Shown piece by piece: positions 22,505 through 35,853 of a DNA stretch of 64,000 nt. The notes beneath the pieces were generated by a model. It was not told the DNA's origin and did no database searches. It saw only the letters and a list, made by a program, of their open reading frames with translations. Position numbers and translations under genes: made by a program. Every line of letters starts with the position of its first letter. Within the stretch, counting starts at the first letter, position 1. Origin of the DNA: Candidatus Mycoplasma haematobovis (GTDB lineage Bacteria; Bacillota_I; Bacilli_A; Mycoplasmatales; Mycoplasmoidaceae); the NCBI RefSeq assembly GCF_001645765.1, contig NZ_LWUJ01000011.1, positions 124,001-188,000 of the forward strand, in the 5' to 3' direction.

Positions 22505-24064
22505 ATGTCAAAGGAATGCAACATATATATAACTACCCCTGTATTTTATGCTTCCGATAAACCCCATCTAGGACATGCATTTACAGTAGTATTGGCAGAT
22601 GTGCTCAAAAGGCACTATACCAATCTAGGACATACAGTTCATTTAATGGTAGGGACTGATGAACATGGAGATAAGATACAACAAGCAGCTAAGTCAGCCA
22701 AACTTACACCAGAAGAATTTACTAATAGAAATGTAGCTTTTTTTAGGAATTTATGAATTGATTTAGGCATTAAATACAACAGGTTTTTAAGAACTAGCGA
22801 TTACGAACATAAAGCTTTAGTAAAGCAAATATTCTTACAACATCAAGATATCAACCAAGTATTTATGGATGATTGAAAGGGATGGTATTGTACTCCTTGC
22901 GAAGAGAGCTTTTCGGATAGAGCTATAGGTAAAGAAGTAACTTGTAAATTAGGACATCCCTTGACTCTAAGAAATGAAAGAACTTATTTCTTAAGAACCA
23001 GAGCTTTCAAAGATTGATTAATTAAGGAATATGAAGATAGACCAGAAATGATTCAACCCGATAAATTTAAAAAAGAATTAATTAATAACTTTATTAAAGA
23101 TTTAGATGATCTTTCAATTACTAGACTTAAATTAAATTGGGGTATTAAAGTACCAGGTGATGAAAATCATACTATATATGTTTGATTTGATGCACTTATT
23201 AGTTATCTTACAGCTTTAAATTACGGTAATTATGGAAAGACGAATACTAGTGTTTTTGAAAATTATTGAGGCAATCCTGATTGCAAAATAATTCAAATAA
23301 TAGGTAAAGAAATTGCAAGATTTCATGGAATTTATTGACCAATAATGCTTAAGAATTTAGGACTTAGATCTTTTGATACTTTACTAATACATGGTTGATT
23401 ATTAATGGATAATGAGAAGATGTCTAAATCTAAAAAAAATGTTATTGATCCTAAAGCTGTTCTTGAAATAATACCAAGAGAAGGACTTAGATTCTATTTA
23501 TCAAAATTAAATTGATTAGGAGATAGTAGTGTACGTGTTGAAGATATCTTTAATATTTACAACTCTTATTTAGTTAATACTTTTGGTAATTTAATTTCTA
23601 GATTTTATGGAATAATGAGTAGGAAATATGAATATAGATTACCAGATAATTGATACATTGAAGATTATGTTGAGATTGAACAATTAAATATTGAATTGGA
23701 TGATTTCTTAGATCAAGAATATGAAGTTGATGTGCGCAATCATTCTATTTCGTCAATGATTGAAAAAGTATTTGAATTTTTTAGATCTGCAGGTAAATTA
23801 ATTGAAAAAACTAAAGCTTGGGAATTAGAGAAAGGCGATTCATTATTAGATACTTTAATGGTGTTCATATACAAATTACTATGTATAGGCACTTGAGCTT
23901 TATCACCTATATTAATTGACACTGCTCCTAAAATTTATAGTGTACTTAATATTTCAGCAAAAAGAATAGGATTAGAGTATTTAAAGCAAGATAGACTTTG
24001 GTTTAAGAAAAAGATAAATGAATTATCAGAGAATTTATTCCCTAGAGTAAAGAATTTTGCTTAA
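22505..24064 (+). CDS. metG: Methionyl-tRNA synthetase
   Basis: Charges initiator and elongator tRNA-Met. The 519-residue class I enzyme has YITTPVFYASDKPHLGHAF with the HIGH box, VGTDEHGDKIQ, a zinc knuckle beginning WYCTPCEESF and continuing CKLGHPL, YVWFDALISYL, and KMSKS in EKMSKSKKNVIDP. There is no C-terminal EMAP-like domain. The end overlaps ftsY by 8 bases. Confidence 0.95.
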
Positions 24065-24986
24065 GTTCTCTTTAAAGAAAAAGAGATCATTAATAGATGC
24101 TCTTACTGAGCAGAATAAACAACAGCAATTACGTATTTCACTAGAGAAAAGTAGTAGTTCTTTTAAGAATATATTTCTTAATTTTTTTAAGAGGAGAGTA
24201 GTAAATGAAGAGTTTAGGACTGAGTTAGAGGAGAAATTAATAGAGTTAGATTTTGGATATTCTTTTGCTGAATATTTATCTAAAGAGATAACACTTAATA
24301 GTGTTGATGCTAAAGAGGCTTTATTAAGGGCTTACGGAAATTGTTATACCACCCTTAATATTCAAAAAGGCAGAAAAAATATTTTATTAGTAGTAGGGGC
24401 TAATGGCTCTGGAAAGACTACTAGCATAGCTAAGTTAGCTTATAGATTTAAGAAAGAGGGCTTTAAAGTATTATTAGCAGCAGGAGATACATTTAGAGCC
24501 GGAGCAGTAGAGCAACTTAATGTTTGGGCTAAGAAAATAGGAATTGAAATAGTAAATCCTTTAAGAGATAGGGAAGATCCTTCGGCTTTAATATATAGGT
24601 CTTTAAGTGAATATTCAGATTATGACTTAATAATTTGTGATACTTCGGGCAGACAACATAGTAATTTGAATTTACTTAAAGAGCTTAATAAGGTATATAG
24701 AACAATAAAGAAATTCGATGAGAGTGCTCCACATGAAAGCTTATTAGTATTAGATTCTTCTGTTGGACAATTAGCCTTTACACAAGCTCAGAGCTTCTTA
24801 GATAGCGCTTCTATTAGTGGTATTATTCTGAGCAAAATGGATAGTTTAAGCAGGGGAGGTATTATTTTTGCCATTAAAGAAAGACTTAATGTGCCAGTTA
24901 AATTTATTGGTACAGGAGAACAATTAGAAGATTTACACGAATTTGATTTAAATGCAATATTAGATTCTTGATTTAAGACTGACTAA
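24057..24986 (+). CDS. ftsY: SRP receptor FtsY
   Basis: Membrane-associated GTPase that receives Ffh-ribosome complexes. The 309-residue protein lacks a long acidic A domain and begins with a basic stretch, then the N domain and the G domain: GANGSGKTTSIAKLAY, GDTFRAGAVEQL, CDTSGRQHSN (DTAGR variant), SKMDSLSRGG and GTGEQLEDLHEFD. TTG 24057 overlaps the metG end. TGA 24969 is Trp, so the gene ends at 24986, overlapping hprK by 14 bases. Confidence 0.94.
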
Positions 24987-25908
24987 CTAATTTTTTACAT
25001 CTCTTATCCATTTCTTTAGCAGCATTGTAGCCCCTTTTCTTAAGCTTCATGTCTGCTACAGCTAATTCAATTATTTCACTAATTTTTCTACCTGAAGTAA
25101 CAGGTATCTTGTATAGAGGTAATTTAATTCCTAGTAATTCTCTGTAATTAATAACTTCTCCAACATTTTCAAAATCACTACTATCGTTAGGATCTCTTAA
25201 TTCAATAATCATTGTTATTTTTGTTTCATCTATTATTTTCACTCCACCATACATCTCTTTAATATTAAGTATTCCTAATCCTCTAATATGTATGAATCCT
25301 TCACTTATTGCATTTGATCTTGCAAGAATAGTATTACCTAATCTTGAAATATCAATAGCATCATCTCCCAGAAAAAGATGATTCATTTTTAGAAGTTCAG
25401 AAGCTATTTCTGACTTACCTACTCCTGCTTCTCCAACAATTAATACTCCTTCTCCATAAATATTTAAGACTGTTCCATGAATAGTAGTTCAAGTTAAGAA
25501 TGTTTTGGCTATTCAAGTTCCAATAAGTGAGAAAATTTCAAGAGTGCTATATTCCATTCTGATTAGAGCACTTCGATTATTATTTAATTCTTTATTAAGT
25601 TTGCATAGCAGTTCAGTATGTTGAAAGTTATTACTAATTAAAAAAACAGGTGGATTTCGTTTTAAAATTTCTGAAATTATTTCATTTTGTTTTTCTTCAT
25701 TAAACTGATTAAGAAAAGCGCTTTCTTGTTTACCTCAACAAACTACAAATAATATGTTTTCATTTAAAAAGCATCCATTTAACTCCATTCCCAGTCTATT
25801 AAATCCGGGGAAATGGACTTCTCTTTCTTCATTTTCCTTAGTACGATTTAAATATTCTCCATTAAATCGTTTGTAAATAGAAAGAACTTTAATTGTTTTC
25901 TTAGACAT
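24973..25908 (-). CDS. hprK: HPr kinase/phosphorylase
   Basis: Phosphorylates and dephosphorylates HPr on serine, tuning sugar uptake. The 311-residue protein has a weakly conserved N-terminal half and a C-terminal kinase domain with P-loop VGEAGVGKSEIA, DDAIDISRLG, HIRGLGILNIKEMYGG and the C-terminal PVTSGRKISEIIELAVADMKLKKRGYNAA patch. Ala replaces the usual Ser in the P-loop (GxSGxGKSE). The ATG is only five bases from the divergent gapN start. It pairs functionally with the PTS gene at 1-417. Confidence 0.92.
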
Positions 25909-25913
25909 AAAGT

Positions 25914-27341
25914 ATGTACAAAGCTACAGCATTTATTGATAGTATTCCTATTCTTACAGATAAAGAAATATTAATCAAAAGCCCTATAGATAATTCAGAA
26001 GTAGGCTATATTCCCGCTCTTAATGAAGAGCAAATATTAGAGGCTTTTGAAGTAGCTAATAAAGCATTTAAAAATTGAAGTCAAGTAGATCATAAAACTA
26101 AATCTAAATATCTTTTAGCTTTTGCAGCCAAACTTAGAGAGCATGCTTTCGTATTACAAAATATTTTGCATAGAGAGACAGGTAAGAGTTTAGAGAGTGC
26201 TAAGGAAGAAATAATTAGATCTGCAGACTATATAGTAGAGTCTGTACACGCCTATTCTGATTTAGTAGAGAATCCTGAAGAATATAGCTATGAGAATAAT
26301 GTATTAATACCTAAGAATATTACAGCCACTTATTTAAGAGTTCCTTTAGGTGTTGTATTAACTATTTCTCCTTTTAATTATCCAGTTAATTTAATGATTA
26401 CTAAAGTAGTACCTGCTATTCTTGCAGGCAATACTGTAGTACATAAATCTGCTATGCAAGGTTCATTGAGTGGGTGGTATGTAGCTAAATTATTTAATGA
26501 ATTAACAGTAGATGAATATTTAATTACTCCCGGAGTATTGAATTATGTTACGGGTAAAGGGTCAGAAATTAGTAAAGCATTAATTAAATCTCCTCATATT
26601 AAAGCACTTTCATTTACAGGAAGTACTGAAATAGGTAAAGAAATAGGTAGTCAATTAGCAAATATTCCTAAGCAATTAGAGTTAGGGGGGCATAATTCTG
26701 CAATAGTACTTAAAGATGCTGATCTTTCTTTAGCCATTTCAGAAATACTTAAAGGTGCTTTTGGTTTTTCTGGTCAAAGATGTACAGCTATTAAAAAAGT
26801 ATTTGTAAGTAGTGAAATTTATGAAAGATTTATTGAATTATTTATGAAAGAATTAAAGGATTTTCCTCCTTTACAAGAACCCTTAATAAATGAGAGCGCA
26901 GTAGCTAAAGCAAAACTTTTTTATGAAGATGCTTTAAATAAAGGAGCTAATTTATTAAGTGGAGAGTTAAATATTAGGAATAATTTAGTAAGTCCAATAG
27001 TATTTGAAAATGTGACTGATGAAATGTTTATTTCTAGTGAAGAATTATTTGCTCCTGTAATAGCTTTAAGAACTTTTAAAGATATTAAAGAAGCTATTTC
27101 TCTGTGCAATAAATCTAATTATGGACTTCAAGCATCTATCTTTTCTGAAAATATAGAAGACTCTTCTCAATTAGCATTATCTTTAGAATGTGGTAGAATA
27201 AATATTAATTCTGCTCCTTCTAGATCGCCAGATATTCTTCCTTTCTTAGGGGTTAAAGATTCGGGAATGGAAGTGCAGGGGATAAAGAATTCCCTTTATT
27301 TCTTTACTAAATTTAAAGGGATAGTTTACAAGAAAGTTTAA
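25914..27341 (+). CDS. gapN: NADP-dependent non-phosphorylating glyceraldehyde-3-phosphate dehydrogenase
   Basis: Oxidises glyceraldehyde-3-phosphate to 3-phosphoglycerate with NADP+, giving NADPH but no ATP at this step. The 475-residue aldehyde-dehydrogenase fold shows [26 protein letters not shown], catalytic Glu in [11 protein letters not shown] and catalytic Cys near residue 290 in FSGQRCTA. Choice of GapN over other ALDH members rests on overall resemblance. The NADPH would serve TrxB (47640-48587). The ATG is five bases from the divergent hprK ATG. Confidence 0.88.
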
Positions 27342-27343
27342 AT

Positions 27344-29326
27344 TTGTCTAAGTCTTTTTATTTAATAGCTGGGGGAGATTCTTCTGATTCAGGAGGACAA
27401 TATACAGACTCTTCTATTCGTGTTCTTGAGGGTCTTGAGGCTGTTCGTGAACGGCCAGGTATGTATATTGGCTCTACAGATTCTAAGGGGCTACATCACT
27501 TGATTTGAGAGGTATTAGATAACTCAGTAGATGAAGTGTTAGCGGGTTTTGCTAATGAAATTAAATTAACACTTAAGAAGGGGCATGTTATTTCTGTAAG
27601 CGATAATGGGAGAGGAATTCCTACAGGAATTAATCCACAAACTAATATCTCTAATTTAATTACTGTTTTTACTGTACTTCATGCAGGTGGTAAATTTGAT
27701 AATAATTCTTACAAAACATCTGGAGGACTACATGGCGTAGGCTCTACATGTGTAAATGCTCTTTCTTCTTTTCTAGAAGTAAATGTATATAGGAATGGTG
27801 AAGAGCATTATGTTTCTTTTGAGAATGGAGGAAAAATTAAAGATGAGCCTAAGATGGTATCTAAATGCGAGGAGGATAAAACAGGAACTGTAGTAACTTG
27901 GAAACCGGACTTTACTATATTTGAAAAAGCTGATTATGATGCTAATTTAATTGAATCTAGATTAACTAAACTAGCTTATTTAAATAAAGGTAAGAAATTT
28001 GTTTTTGTTAATGAAATAACTAAGGAGGAGAAAGAGTTCTTTTATGAAGAGGGAATTAAAGATTGAGTAATTAATTTAAATGCAGATAGGAAATCAATTC
28101 ATGATGTTATCTTTATTCATTCCGAGGGTAAAGTAAAGAATAGGAGAGCGCCGGAAATATTAAATTCAATTTCTATTACTTGTGCTTTTCAATACACTTT
28201 TGAAGATAGTTCAATAGTACATAGCTTTTGCAATAATATTGATACTGCTTCTGGGGGTACACATTTAGAGTCAGTTAAAGATGGATTACTTTCTTGCATA
28301 AGAGAAAGAGCTATTGAAGCGAAGATTATTAAAGAAGCTATAGAGTTAACTAAGAGCGATGTATTAGCTGGGCTTACTGCTATTGTTTCATTAAATTATT
28401 CTTCTCCGGAGTATTCAGGACAAACTAAAGAAGTACTAAGTAATATTGAAATTAAGCCCTTTATTAAAGGAGAAGTTGAATTAATATTTGGTCGTTTTCT
28501 TGAGGAGAATCCAGAACAGAGAAAAGTAATTCTGCAACGTGTTGATCAAGAGAGAAATTTTAGACTTAAATTGGAGATGGCTAGACAGGCTGATAGGAAA
28601 TTGGCTCTGGAAGGCTTTATGTCTTTTGCAGGTAAGTTAGCTGATTGTACTACTAAGAGTATTGAGTTTTCTGAGCTTTATGTAGTAGAGGGTGATTCAG
28701 CTGGTGGCTCTGCAAAGAGCGCAAGAAATAGAGAATATCAAGCAATACTCCCTATTAAAGGTAAATTAATTAATGTATGAAAAAGAAGTAAATATACTGC
28801 TATTTTAGAAAACGAAGAAGTAAAGAGTTTAATATCTGCTGTTGGATGTTCTTATGGTCAGACTTTTGATATCTCTAAATTAAAGTACAATAAATTAATA
28901 ATTATGACCGATGCTGATGTAGATGGATCTCATATACGTATACTATTACTTACTTGTATATATAAATTTATGAAACCATTACTTGAACATGGATATGTAT
29001 ATATAGCTCAACCCCCTCTTTACAGAGCCTTTACTAATAAAGAAGTAGTATATTTATTTGATGATAAGAAAAAGGATGAATTTCTTAAAAATTTAAGTAA
29101 TCCTAAGTCTTGAGAGATAAGTAGATTTAAGGGGTTAGGGGAGATGTCTCCGGAGCAATTATGACAAACAACTATGAATCCTGAAGAGAGAACTATTTCT
29201 CAAGTAACTATTAAAGATGCTGAAGCAGCTAAAGTTACTTTTGATGATTTAATGGGTAAGAAAGTTCAGCCTAGAACAGAATTTATTTTTGAGAACTATG
29301 CTAATGCTAAGAATCTAGATATTTAA
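27344..29326 (+). CDS. gyrB: DNA gyrase subunit B
   Basis: ATPase subunit of a type IIA topoisomerase. The 660-residue protein shows [19 protein letters not shown], the ATP-binding [25 protein letters not shown], the TOPRIM motifs [11 protein letters not shown] and [12 protein letters not shown], and the C-terminal [12 protein letters not shown] element. TTG 27344 is two bases after gapN. The YKTSGG and NGG details also occur in ParE, so a topoisomerase IV role is not fully excluded; pairing with a GyrA-type gene favours GyrB. Confidence 0.85.
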
Positions 29327-31854
29327 TGTCCTCTACACGCCAAAAAACTATTGAGAAGATTATTAAATCTCTTGATAAAGATACCGTTTTAGACAGAAAT
29401 ATTGTTTCTGAAGTAGAGCAGTCCTTTTTAGACTATGCTATGTCAGTTATTACTGCCAGAGCATTACCAGATTTAAAGGATGGGCTTAAACCAGTACATA
29501 GAAGAATTATTTATGCTGCTTATCAGGAAAGATTATTCCATGATGCTAAATTTAAGAAATCTGCTTCTTTAGTAGGTACTGTGATGGGGTCATATCACCC
29601 CCATGGCGATTCCTCTATTTATGATGCTCTTGTGCGTATGGCACAAGACTTTAGTCTTAGATATCCATTAATTGAGGGGCAAGGTAACTTTGGTTCTATT
29701 GATGGTGACTCTCCAGCGGCTATGAGGTATACAGAAGCAAGATTAAGTAAATTAGGTAAATATTTCTTAGATGGGATCGAAGAAGAGTGTGTTGATTTTA
29801 TGGATAACTATGATCAGAGCAGGAAAGAGCCTGTAGTACTTCCTACTCTTATTCCTAATATATTAATTAATGGTAGTACTGGTATTGCAGTAGGATTAGC
29901 TACTAATATTCCACCCCATAATATTACTGAAGTATTTGATGCTATATTAGCTTTAATAAAGAATCCAGATTTAACTTTAGGTGAAATTTCTGACTATATT
30001 AAAGGACCAGACTTTCCTACTGGCGGAGAGATATTTAAATATTCAGGTGTAAGAGATTACTTTAGTACTGGTTCTGGTACCTTTAAACTTAGATCAAAAA
30101 TAGAGGTAGAGGAGCAACAAAAAAGGAATTTATTTATTATTAAAGAAATTCCTTATGGTGTTAAGAAAACTAAGATAATAGGGAAGATAGTTTCTTTAAT
30201 AAAGCCTTCTAAGAGTGGTAAAGTATTAGTTCCTGTATTAGCTGAGAATATTGTTGATATTAGAGATGAATCTAACTTAGAGGGCATTAGATTAGTAGTA
30301 GAGTGTAAGAATGATATCTCTAAGCAAGTAATACTTAATAATCTTTATAAATTTACTCAACTACAGACTTCTTATTCTCCTAACTTAACAGTATTAATTA
30401 ATAATGAGCCTAGAAAGATTTCTATTCTCGAGCTATTAAAGCTTTATCTTGAGCATCAATTGGAAATGCTCAAGAGAAGAACTATTTATCAATTAGGTGT
30501 ATTAGCTAAACGATTACATATTCTTGAGGGAAGAATAAAGATATCTAGTGATATTATGGAGGCCATAAGAATTGTTAATACTTCTGATAATCCTGAAGAA
30601 GAGATACAGAAAAAATATGAGTTATCTCAGGAACAATTAGAGGATATCTTTAAATTAACTATTGGAAGTCTTAAAAAAATATCAGTAGATAAGCTTCAAG
30701 AAGAGCATACTACTAAGACAGCAAGTAAAATTTCAAAAGAAGAATTATTGGCAAGCGAAGAGAAAATGAAAGAGAAGTTATCTCAAGATATTCTCGAATT
30801 AAGAGAGAAATTTGGAGATGAGAGAAGAACTAGAATTAATGAAACTAACTCAGGAAGAATAGATTTTTACCAACTATTCCATTTCAAGAAAATTATTATT
30901 TCTTTGACTAAGAAAGGATACTTATCTCAAATACCACTAGAGACCTTTAGATTGCACAAAAGAGGGGGCATAGGAGTCAAGGGTGCTTTCGTGCATAAAG
31001 ATGATGCACCCAAGATGTTATTAGTATGTTTTGGAAGTGATGATGTTCTATTCTTTTCTGATGCTGGTAAGGTTTATAGGAAGAAAGCTTATGAGATGAA
31101 TTTAAGCACTAATAAGAATAAGTCTTCCATTTCTTACAATGTCCTTCAAGGAATGGATAAGAATGAAAAGATTATTACTATTATCTCTCTAGAGAGAGAT
31201 GATTACTTAGAGAATAAATATCTTTTCTTTGCAACTAAGAATGGAATAGTTAAGAAAACTAAACTTTCAATGTTCGCCAGAATTAATGTTTCTGGTAAGA
31301 AAGCTATTAGATTGAAAGATGGGGATGCTCTTAAATTTGTTATCAAAATTGAAGAGAATTCACAAATTTGTTTGGCTTCTTCTGCAGGAAGAATGGTTAA
31401 ATTTGATTCAAAAGATTTAAGGCCTAGATCAAGAAATACCTTTGGTGTTTATGGGTTAAGACTTAAAGAAAATCAAGAATTAGTGTCTGCTTCTTCTACA
31501 GCAGAAGGAGAATATGTGCTTTCTATTAGCGAGAATGGTAAAGGTAAATTGACACATATTGATGACTTTAATATAGTTAAATTAGGTAGAAAAGTAGGTA
31601 CTAAAGCTCAGAGAATCAATGAAAAAACAGGAAATATATTGGCATGTACAATAGTTAATACTAGTGATGAAATATTGTTAATGACTAATAGTAATAAATT
31701 AAATAGATTTAGAGTATCTGATATTAGTGTTCAAAATAGAGTTACTTCTGGAGTTAAATTATTTAATTTAGATGGTAAAGAGAAATTAGTTTATTTTGCT
31801 AAGAATTTTGAAGGAGGTGAAGAAGAGGAAGAAGTAACTAACGAAAACCAATAG
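29326..31854 (+). CDS. gyrA: DNA gyrase subunit A
   Basis: Breakage-reunion subunit partnering the preceding gene. The 842-residue protein has [51 protein letters not shown], the catalytic tyrosine in [11 protein letters not shown], a long coiled-coil region and a C-terminal beta-pinwheel with a GyrA-box-like [16 protein letters not shown], length and the box-like motif favour GyrA over ParC. The ATG overlaps the gyrB stop (TAATG). The last 17 bases overlap the opposite-strand gene. Confidence 0.88.
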   Translation: MSSTRQKTIEKIIKSLDKDTVLDRNIVSEVEQSFLDYAMSVITARALPDLKDGLKPVHRRIIYAAYQERLFHDAKFKKSASLVGTVMGSYHPHGDSSIYDALVRMAQDFSLRYPLIEGQGNFGSIDGDSPAAMRYTEARLSKLGKYFLDGIEEECVDFMDNYDQSRKEPVVLPTLIPNILINGSTGIAVGLATNIPPHNITEVFDAILALIKNPDLTLGEISDYIKGPDFPTGGEIFKYSGVRDYFSTGSGTFKLRSKIEVEEQQKRNLFIIKEIPYGVKKTKIIGKIVSLIKPSKSGKVLVPVLAENIVDIRDESNLEGIRLVVECKNDISKQVILNNLYKFTQLQTSYSPNLTVLINNEPRKISILELLKLYLEHQLEMLKRRTIYQLGVLAKRLHILEGRIKISSDIMEAIRIVNTSDNPEEEIQKKYELSQEQLEDIFKLTIGSLKKISVDKLQEEHTTKTASKISKEELLASEEKMKEKLSQDILELREKFGDERRTRINETNSGRIDFYQLFHFKKIIISLTKKGYLSQIPLETFRLHKRGGIGVKGAFVHKDDAPKMLLVCFGSDDVLFFSDAGKVYRKKAYEMNLSTNKNKSSISYNVLQGMDKNEKIITIISLERDDYLENKYLFFATKNGIVKKTKLSMFARINVSGKKAIRLKDGDALKFVIKIEENSQICLASSAGRMVKFDSKDLRPRSRNTFGVYGLRLKENQELVSASSTAEGEYVLSISENGKGKLTHIDDFNIVKLGRKVGTKAQRINEKTGNILACTIVNTSDEILLMTNSNKLNRFRVSDISVQNRVTSGVKLFNLDGKEKLVYFAKNFEGGEEEEEVTNENQ

Positions 31855-32827
31855 AGCTCGCAAAAGCTATTACATTGAATAGTGAGTGAGCAAATATTGT
31901 ATGTCATATATTTCTAGTTACATAGTAAGTGCCTACAAAGAAAGTAGCAGGAACACAATAAGGTAGTAATTTAATTAAATTCTCATTTCTTAAGTGCATT
32001 AGTCCAAAAATAAAAATACTAAAGCCAGCTGCAAGCTTACCCATACCCCCTATTTTCATAAGACATCTCCTAAATACTAATTCCTCTAGCAAAGGAGCTA
32101 GCACTACAGATGAAAGAAGTACTGTAAAAAAATGTGTTTTTGCATGTTCCTCTAAATCTTTTTGATTCTTAGTAGTTTCATCAGAAGTGTTAAATATTGC
32201 CTTTACTAAATAACCAATAAGAGCATAAGACCACATAGCACCAAGCACTACAGCCAAAGTAGTACAAATTAAGTGCTCTATTTTTTTACTAGATATCTTG
32301 CTATAGGGGGAAATAATATATCTCTTACTGAAGTCATCCCATACTAAGTCATCATAGAACATTAACTTTAAAGAGTCTAAATTTGCTGAATCTATTCTGA
32401 AAAGAAATACAATGCATAAGAATAGATTCCCTAGTTGAACTAAGCTAGATAATGCTTCTCAAATGTTTCCTAAGTTTTTGAATGTATTAGTAATACTATT
32501 GCCGACAGTGAATAATCAAAAAATAAATATGTACCATAATTCAAAGCTTTCAGAATATTTACAAATGAAATAGATAATTATTAGTATTCCAAGAATAAAT
32601 TTAAGAATTAAGAACCAAAATATATCATCTGTAAAGGGATGTGTTGAGAAGAGATTACCAATATTTCTTTTTTTAGAATCAAATGTATTTAAAAGACATC
32701 CAATAATTTCTTTAATAAATATACCAATAATTAAAAATATAAAATCTTTAGGTTTAATGTTGCTTTTTTCTTCTGGTAGAGCGTATTTTTCTCTTATTCT
32801 TTCAATTCTTTCATTAAGAGTAAACAT
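31838..32827 (-). CDS. CPBP/CAAX-type intramembrane metalloprotease
   Basis: A 329-residue membrane protein of the CPBP (Abi, PF02517-type) family. After a polar start (about 30 residues) come several hydrophobic segments, then the family motifs: [17 protein letters not shown], and the final helix [17 protein letters not shown] with the third conserved His. The frame needs four or more TGA Trp codons. The C-terminus overlaps gyrA by 17 bases. The substrate is unknown; relatives act in protein maturation, bacteriocin immunity or surface-protein processing. Confidence 0.82.
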
Positions 32828-32844
32828 TAGATTAATATAATTAT

Positions 32845-33525
32845 TTGGAATTCGCCACTAGGCTAAGTGATTTCTTAAACTCGTTCTTTAAGTTTAAAAT
32901 AAATCGTTGAGATCTTTTTGTAACTGCCTTTACCCATTCTTCTTTTAAAGGAAATAAGAATGCTTCAAAAGTGGACTATGAAAGGTTGGAATTTTTAGGA
33001 GATAGTGTTATTGGTTTTGTAATAACCAATGAACTTTTCAAATTTAAAGAGGACCTTAAAACTATATCAGTTTTGAAAAAGCAAATAATAAGAGGATCTA
33101 GTTTAACTTACTCAGCAAAAAAAATTAATTTGCATAAGTACATAAGAGTAGGTAAATGTTGTAATTGTATTAGTGATTCTATGATTGAGGATGTATATGA
33201 AGCTTTTATAGGGGCTGTTTATTATGAATTTGGTATTGATAAAGCTAAAGAAATAATATTAAATACTCTTTGAAGAGATTTTTTAAATAATGAATTAGTT
33301 TTCTCTATAGATCATAAAACCAAGTTACAGGAGCTTGTTTATAAAAAACATAAATTAACTACATCTTATTCATTACAGAATTCAATAATTAATAATAGGG
33401 GACATACAGTATTTAAAGTTGCTGTAGCTTGGGGGTCAGAAACTAAAGCTACAGGTAATGGAACTAAATTACAGGAGGCAGAGCAGGATGCTGCTCGAAA
33501 TGCTATTTTTAAGCACTTTAATTAA
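32845..33525 (+). CDS. rnc: Ribonuclease III
   Basis: Cleaves double-stranded RNA in rRNA maturation. The 226-residue protein has AFTHSSFKGN, the signature YERLEFLGDSVIGFVIT, the second metal-site region EDVYEAFIGAVYYEFG, and a C-terminal dsRBD (KTKLQELVYKK, then ATGNGTKLQEAEQDAARNA). TTG 32845 is 17 bases from the divergent CPBP start. The stop overlaps the next ATG. Confidence 0.95.
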
Positions 33526-34868
33526 TGCAAATAAAGACTAACTTTTTAGAGACAGCTACAGAACAACAGAAGTTTAGGAGCGGACTAATAATGTGATTTC
33601 TTCTATTCTTTGGGTACATGTTTTTTTGTGTAAATTGGCTGATTATGTCAAAGGTTGAGGATGGATGAAAAGGCAAATTTAGTCTGAAGGACGATAATCA
33701 AACTTTACTTGAATCTGTTAACTATTCCTTATACTTGGCTAGGGGTATAGCCACAATTGGTGTCTCATGGTTAATGGTAAAGTTGACACACAAGTATGCA
33801 GTTATTTTGGCTATGGTATTGAATACTGCCGCTTTCCCATTAGTATTTTCTTCATCATTACCATTGTTTATTGTGGGAAGGGTGTTAATGGCTTGCGGAG
33901 GAACAATGTTAATTATTTTTATACAGCCAGTACTTTCAAAATTCTTTAGTTTAGGTGCTAAAGGAGTATTAACAATATTTAGTTCTTGGGCTTATGTATT
34001 GGGAGCTTTATTAGTAAATTTGTTATTTATTTCTACTGATGTTAAAAAAATTTTAACTGATAAGTGGCAAATATGTGTTGGAGTAGCGGGCCTTATGACT
34101 TATTTTCCTGTACTGTATTATTGTTTATTTGGTAAGAATTTTGATGCTTCTCCACAGACTAAAGAAATAGTTTCTGACAAACCCGACAGTTATTTAGGTT
34201 TGCTTAAAGAAAAAGATTGTTGATTATGAATTTTCTTTTACAGCTTTATGTTAGTTGTTTCAGTAATGGTATCTTCTTTTGCAACTAAGGTATTATTAAA
34301 TGTTAATAGTGAATTAAAGGGATCTGTAGGAAAAGCAGATTGAGCATCTCTGTATACTATTATCTTTTATGTATTTTGTTTATTTGGTTTCTTTTTAGGG
34401 CGGTTCACAAAACCTAAAATTCAAAGGAAACCTATAGTAGTATTGGCCTGTACAATAGTAAGTTTACTGTGGTTTATAGTTTTAGTAGCCGCTAGAGCTA
34501 TTTCAAATCCTATAGCGGCAACAGTAATAATTTATATTTGTGTTGCTCTAATAGCTTTCTTTGGTATGGGAATTCAAACAGTAATTCTATACATTCCTCA
34601 CGAATATTCTGGTAATGAAAATCCTAAGAGAATAACTACCTTCTATTCCTGTTTGTGAGGTATAGGATATATTCTGTTTGCTATTTATTACTTTATTACT
34701 TCTAGGATATTTGATGCACATCCTTACTATGGATATATGTCTTCTGCTTTTGTAATTATGTTGTTTATGCTCCTTTATGGAGCATTCTCTTTATTAATCA
34801 AGGAACCAAGGCCTGATTGACCAATGTTTCCTTGGGGAAAAGTAAAAGAAAACAATGTCAATTTATAG
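33525..34868 (+). CDS. Major facilitator superfamily transporter
   Basis: A 447-residue polytopic membrane protein with about twelve hydrophobic segments. The loop between segments 2 and 3 region (WLMVKLTHKYAVILAM) and FIVGRVLMACGGTMLIIFIQP resemble MFS carriers of organic phosphates or sugars. Frame is complete only with TGA as Trp. The substrate cannot be read from sequence; pncB overlaps its end by 14 bases, so transport of a salvage precursor is one possibility. Confidence 0.78.
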
Positions 34869-35853
34869 CTTTATTTCGGAGTATTTTTTTAGAGCCAAAG
34901 ATATAGTTGAAAAATTTAATCCGAATAATCAAGTATTGCTTCAATTCTTTCAACGAAAAGAAAGAGCTATATTGGCAGGGATGGATGAAGTATTGGAGTT
35001 ACTTAAAGTATGGCTTAAAGGAAAGAATGTTCAAATTAGGTATTTACCAGAGGGGACTGAAATAGGCGAAAAAGAAGTAGTATTAGAGTTAGAGGGAAGA
35101 TATCAAGACTTTGGCATTTATGAAGGATTAATTGATGGAATATTAGCTAGATCTACTTCTATTGCTACTAATGCAAAACTTTGTTTAGAGGCATCTAATG
35201 GGAAAGAAGTAATATGTATGTCAGATAGAGCAGATCACTATAGTAATCAAATTAGAGATGGAAGAGCTATGTATGTAGGGGGTATTACTTCTTTCTCTTC
35301 TCTAGCGCAAGCACCTAATGCAAGTTGCAAAATATATGGATCTATACCGCATGCATTAATACAGAATTTTAAAGGCGATGTAATTAAGGTAATGGAACTA
35401 TATTTAACTCTCTTTCCTAATGAACCACTTATTTTATTAGCAGATTTTCATAATGATGTAATAGATGATTCTCTTAAAGTGCTTAGAGTTTTTGGAGAAA
35501 AACTATTTGGAGTTAGAGTAGATACTTCTAAGAATATGAAAGACAATATGTTTTATAAGAAAGAAGAGGAGTTTGGAGTTACTCCTGTTCAAATCAAAAA
35601 ACTTAGGGAAGCTTTAGATAATAATGGGGGTAAACATGTGAAGATATTTGTGTCTTCTGGATTTGATGCAGAAAAGATAAAGTATTTTGAAGATGAAAAT
35701 ACACCCGTAGATGCTTATGGAGTGGGAGAAGCATTATTAAAGGTTAATAATACTTTTTCTGCAGATGCTGTGAAAATTGATGGAATAGCTCTAGCTAAAG
35801 CGGGTAGAGAATATCAAGAAAATTCAAAACTTAAAGTATTTAAGTGAGAATAG
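34855..35853 (+). CDS. pncB: Nicotinate phosphoribosyltransferase
   Basis: Joins nicotinate and PRPP to give nicotinate mononucleotide, the first salvage step to NAD. The 332-residue protein shows EYFFRAKDIVEKFN, YEGLIDGILARSTSIATNA, CMSDRADHYSNQIRDGRAMYVG and VRVDTSKNM with the phosphate-binding part. TGA 35845 is Trp, so the gene ends at TAG 35853 and overlaps nadD by 10 bases. PRPP comes from prs at 4668. Confidence 0.9.

Noticed and set aside
27344-31854. parE/parC in place of gyrB/gyrA
   Set aside because: Some B-subunit details resemble ParE, but the A subunit has QGNFGS, 842 residues and a GyrA-box-like HKRGGIG motif; left as gyrase with a note.
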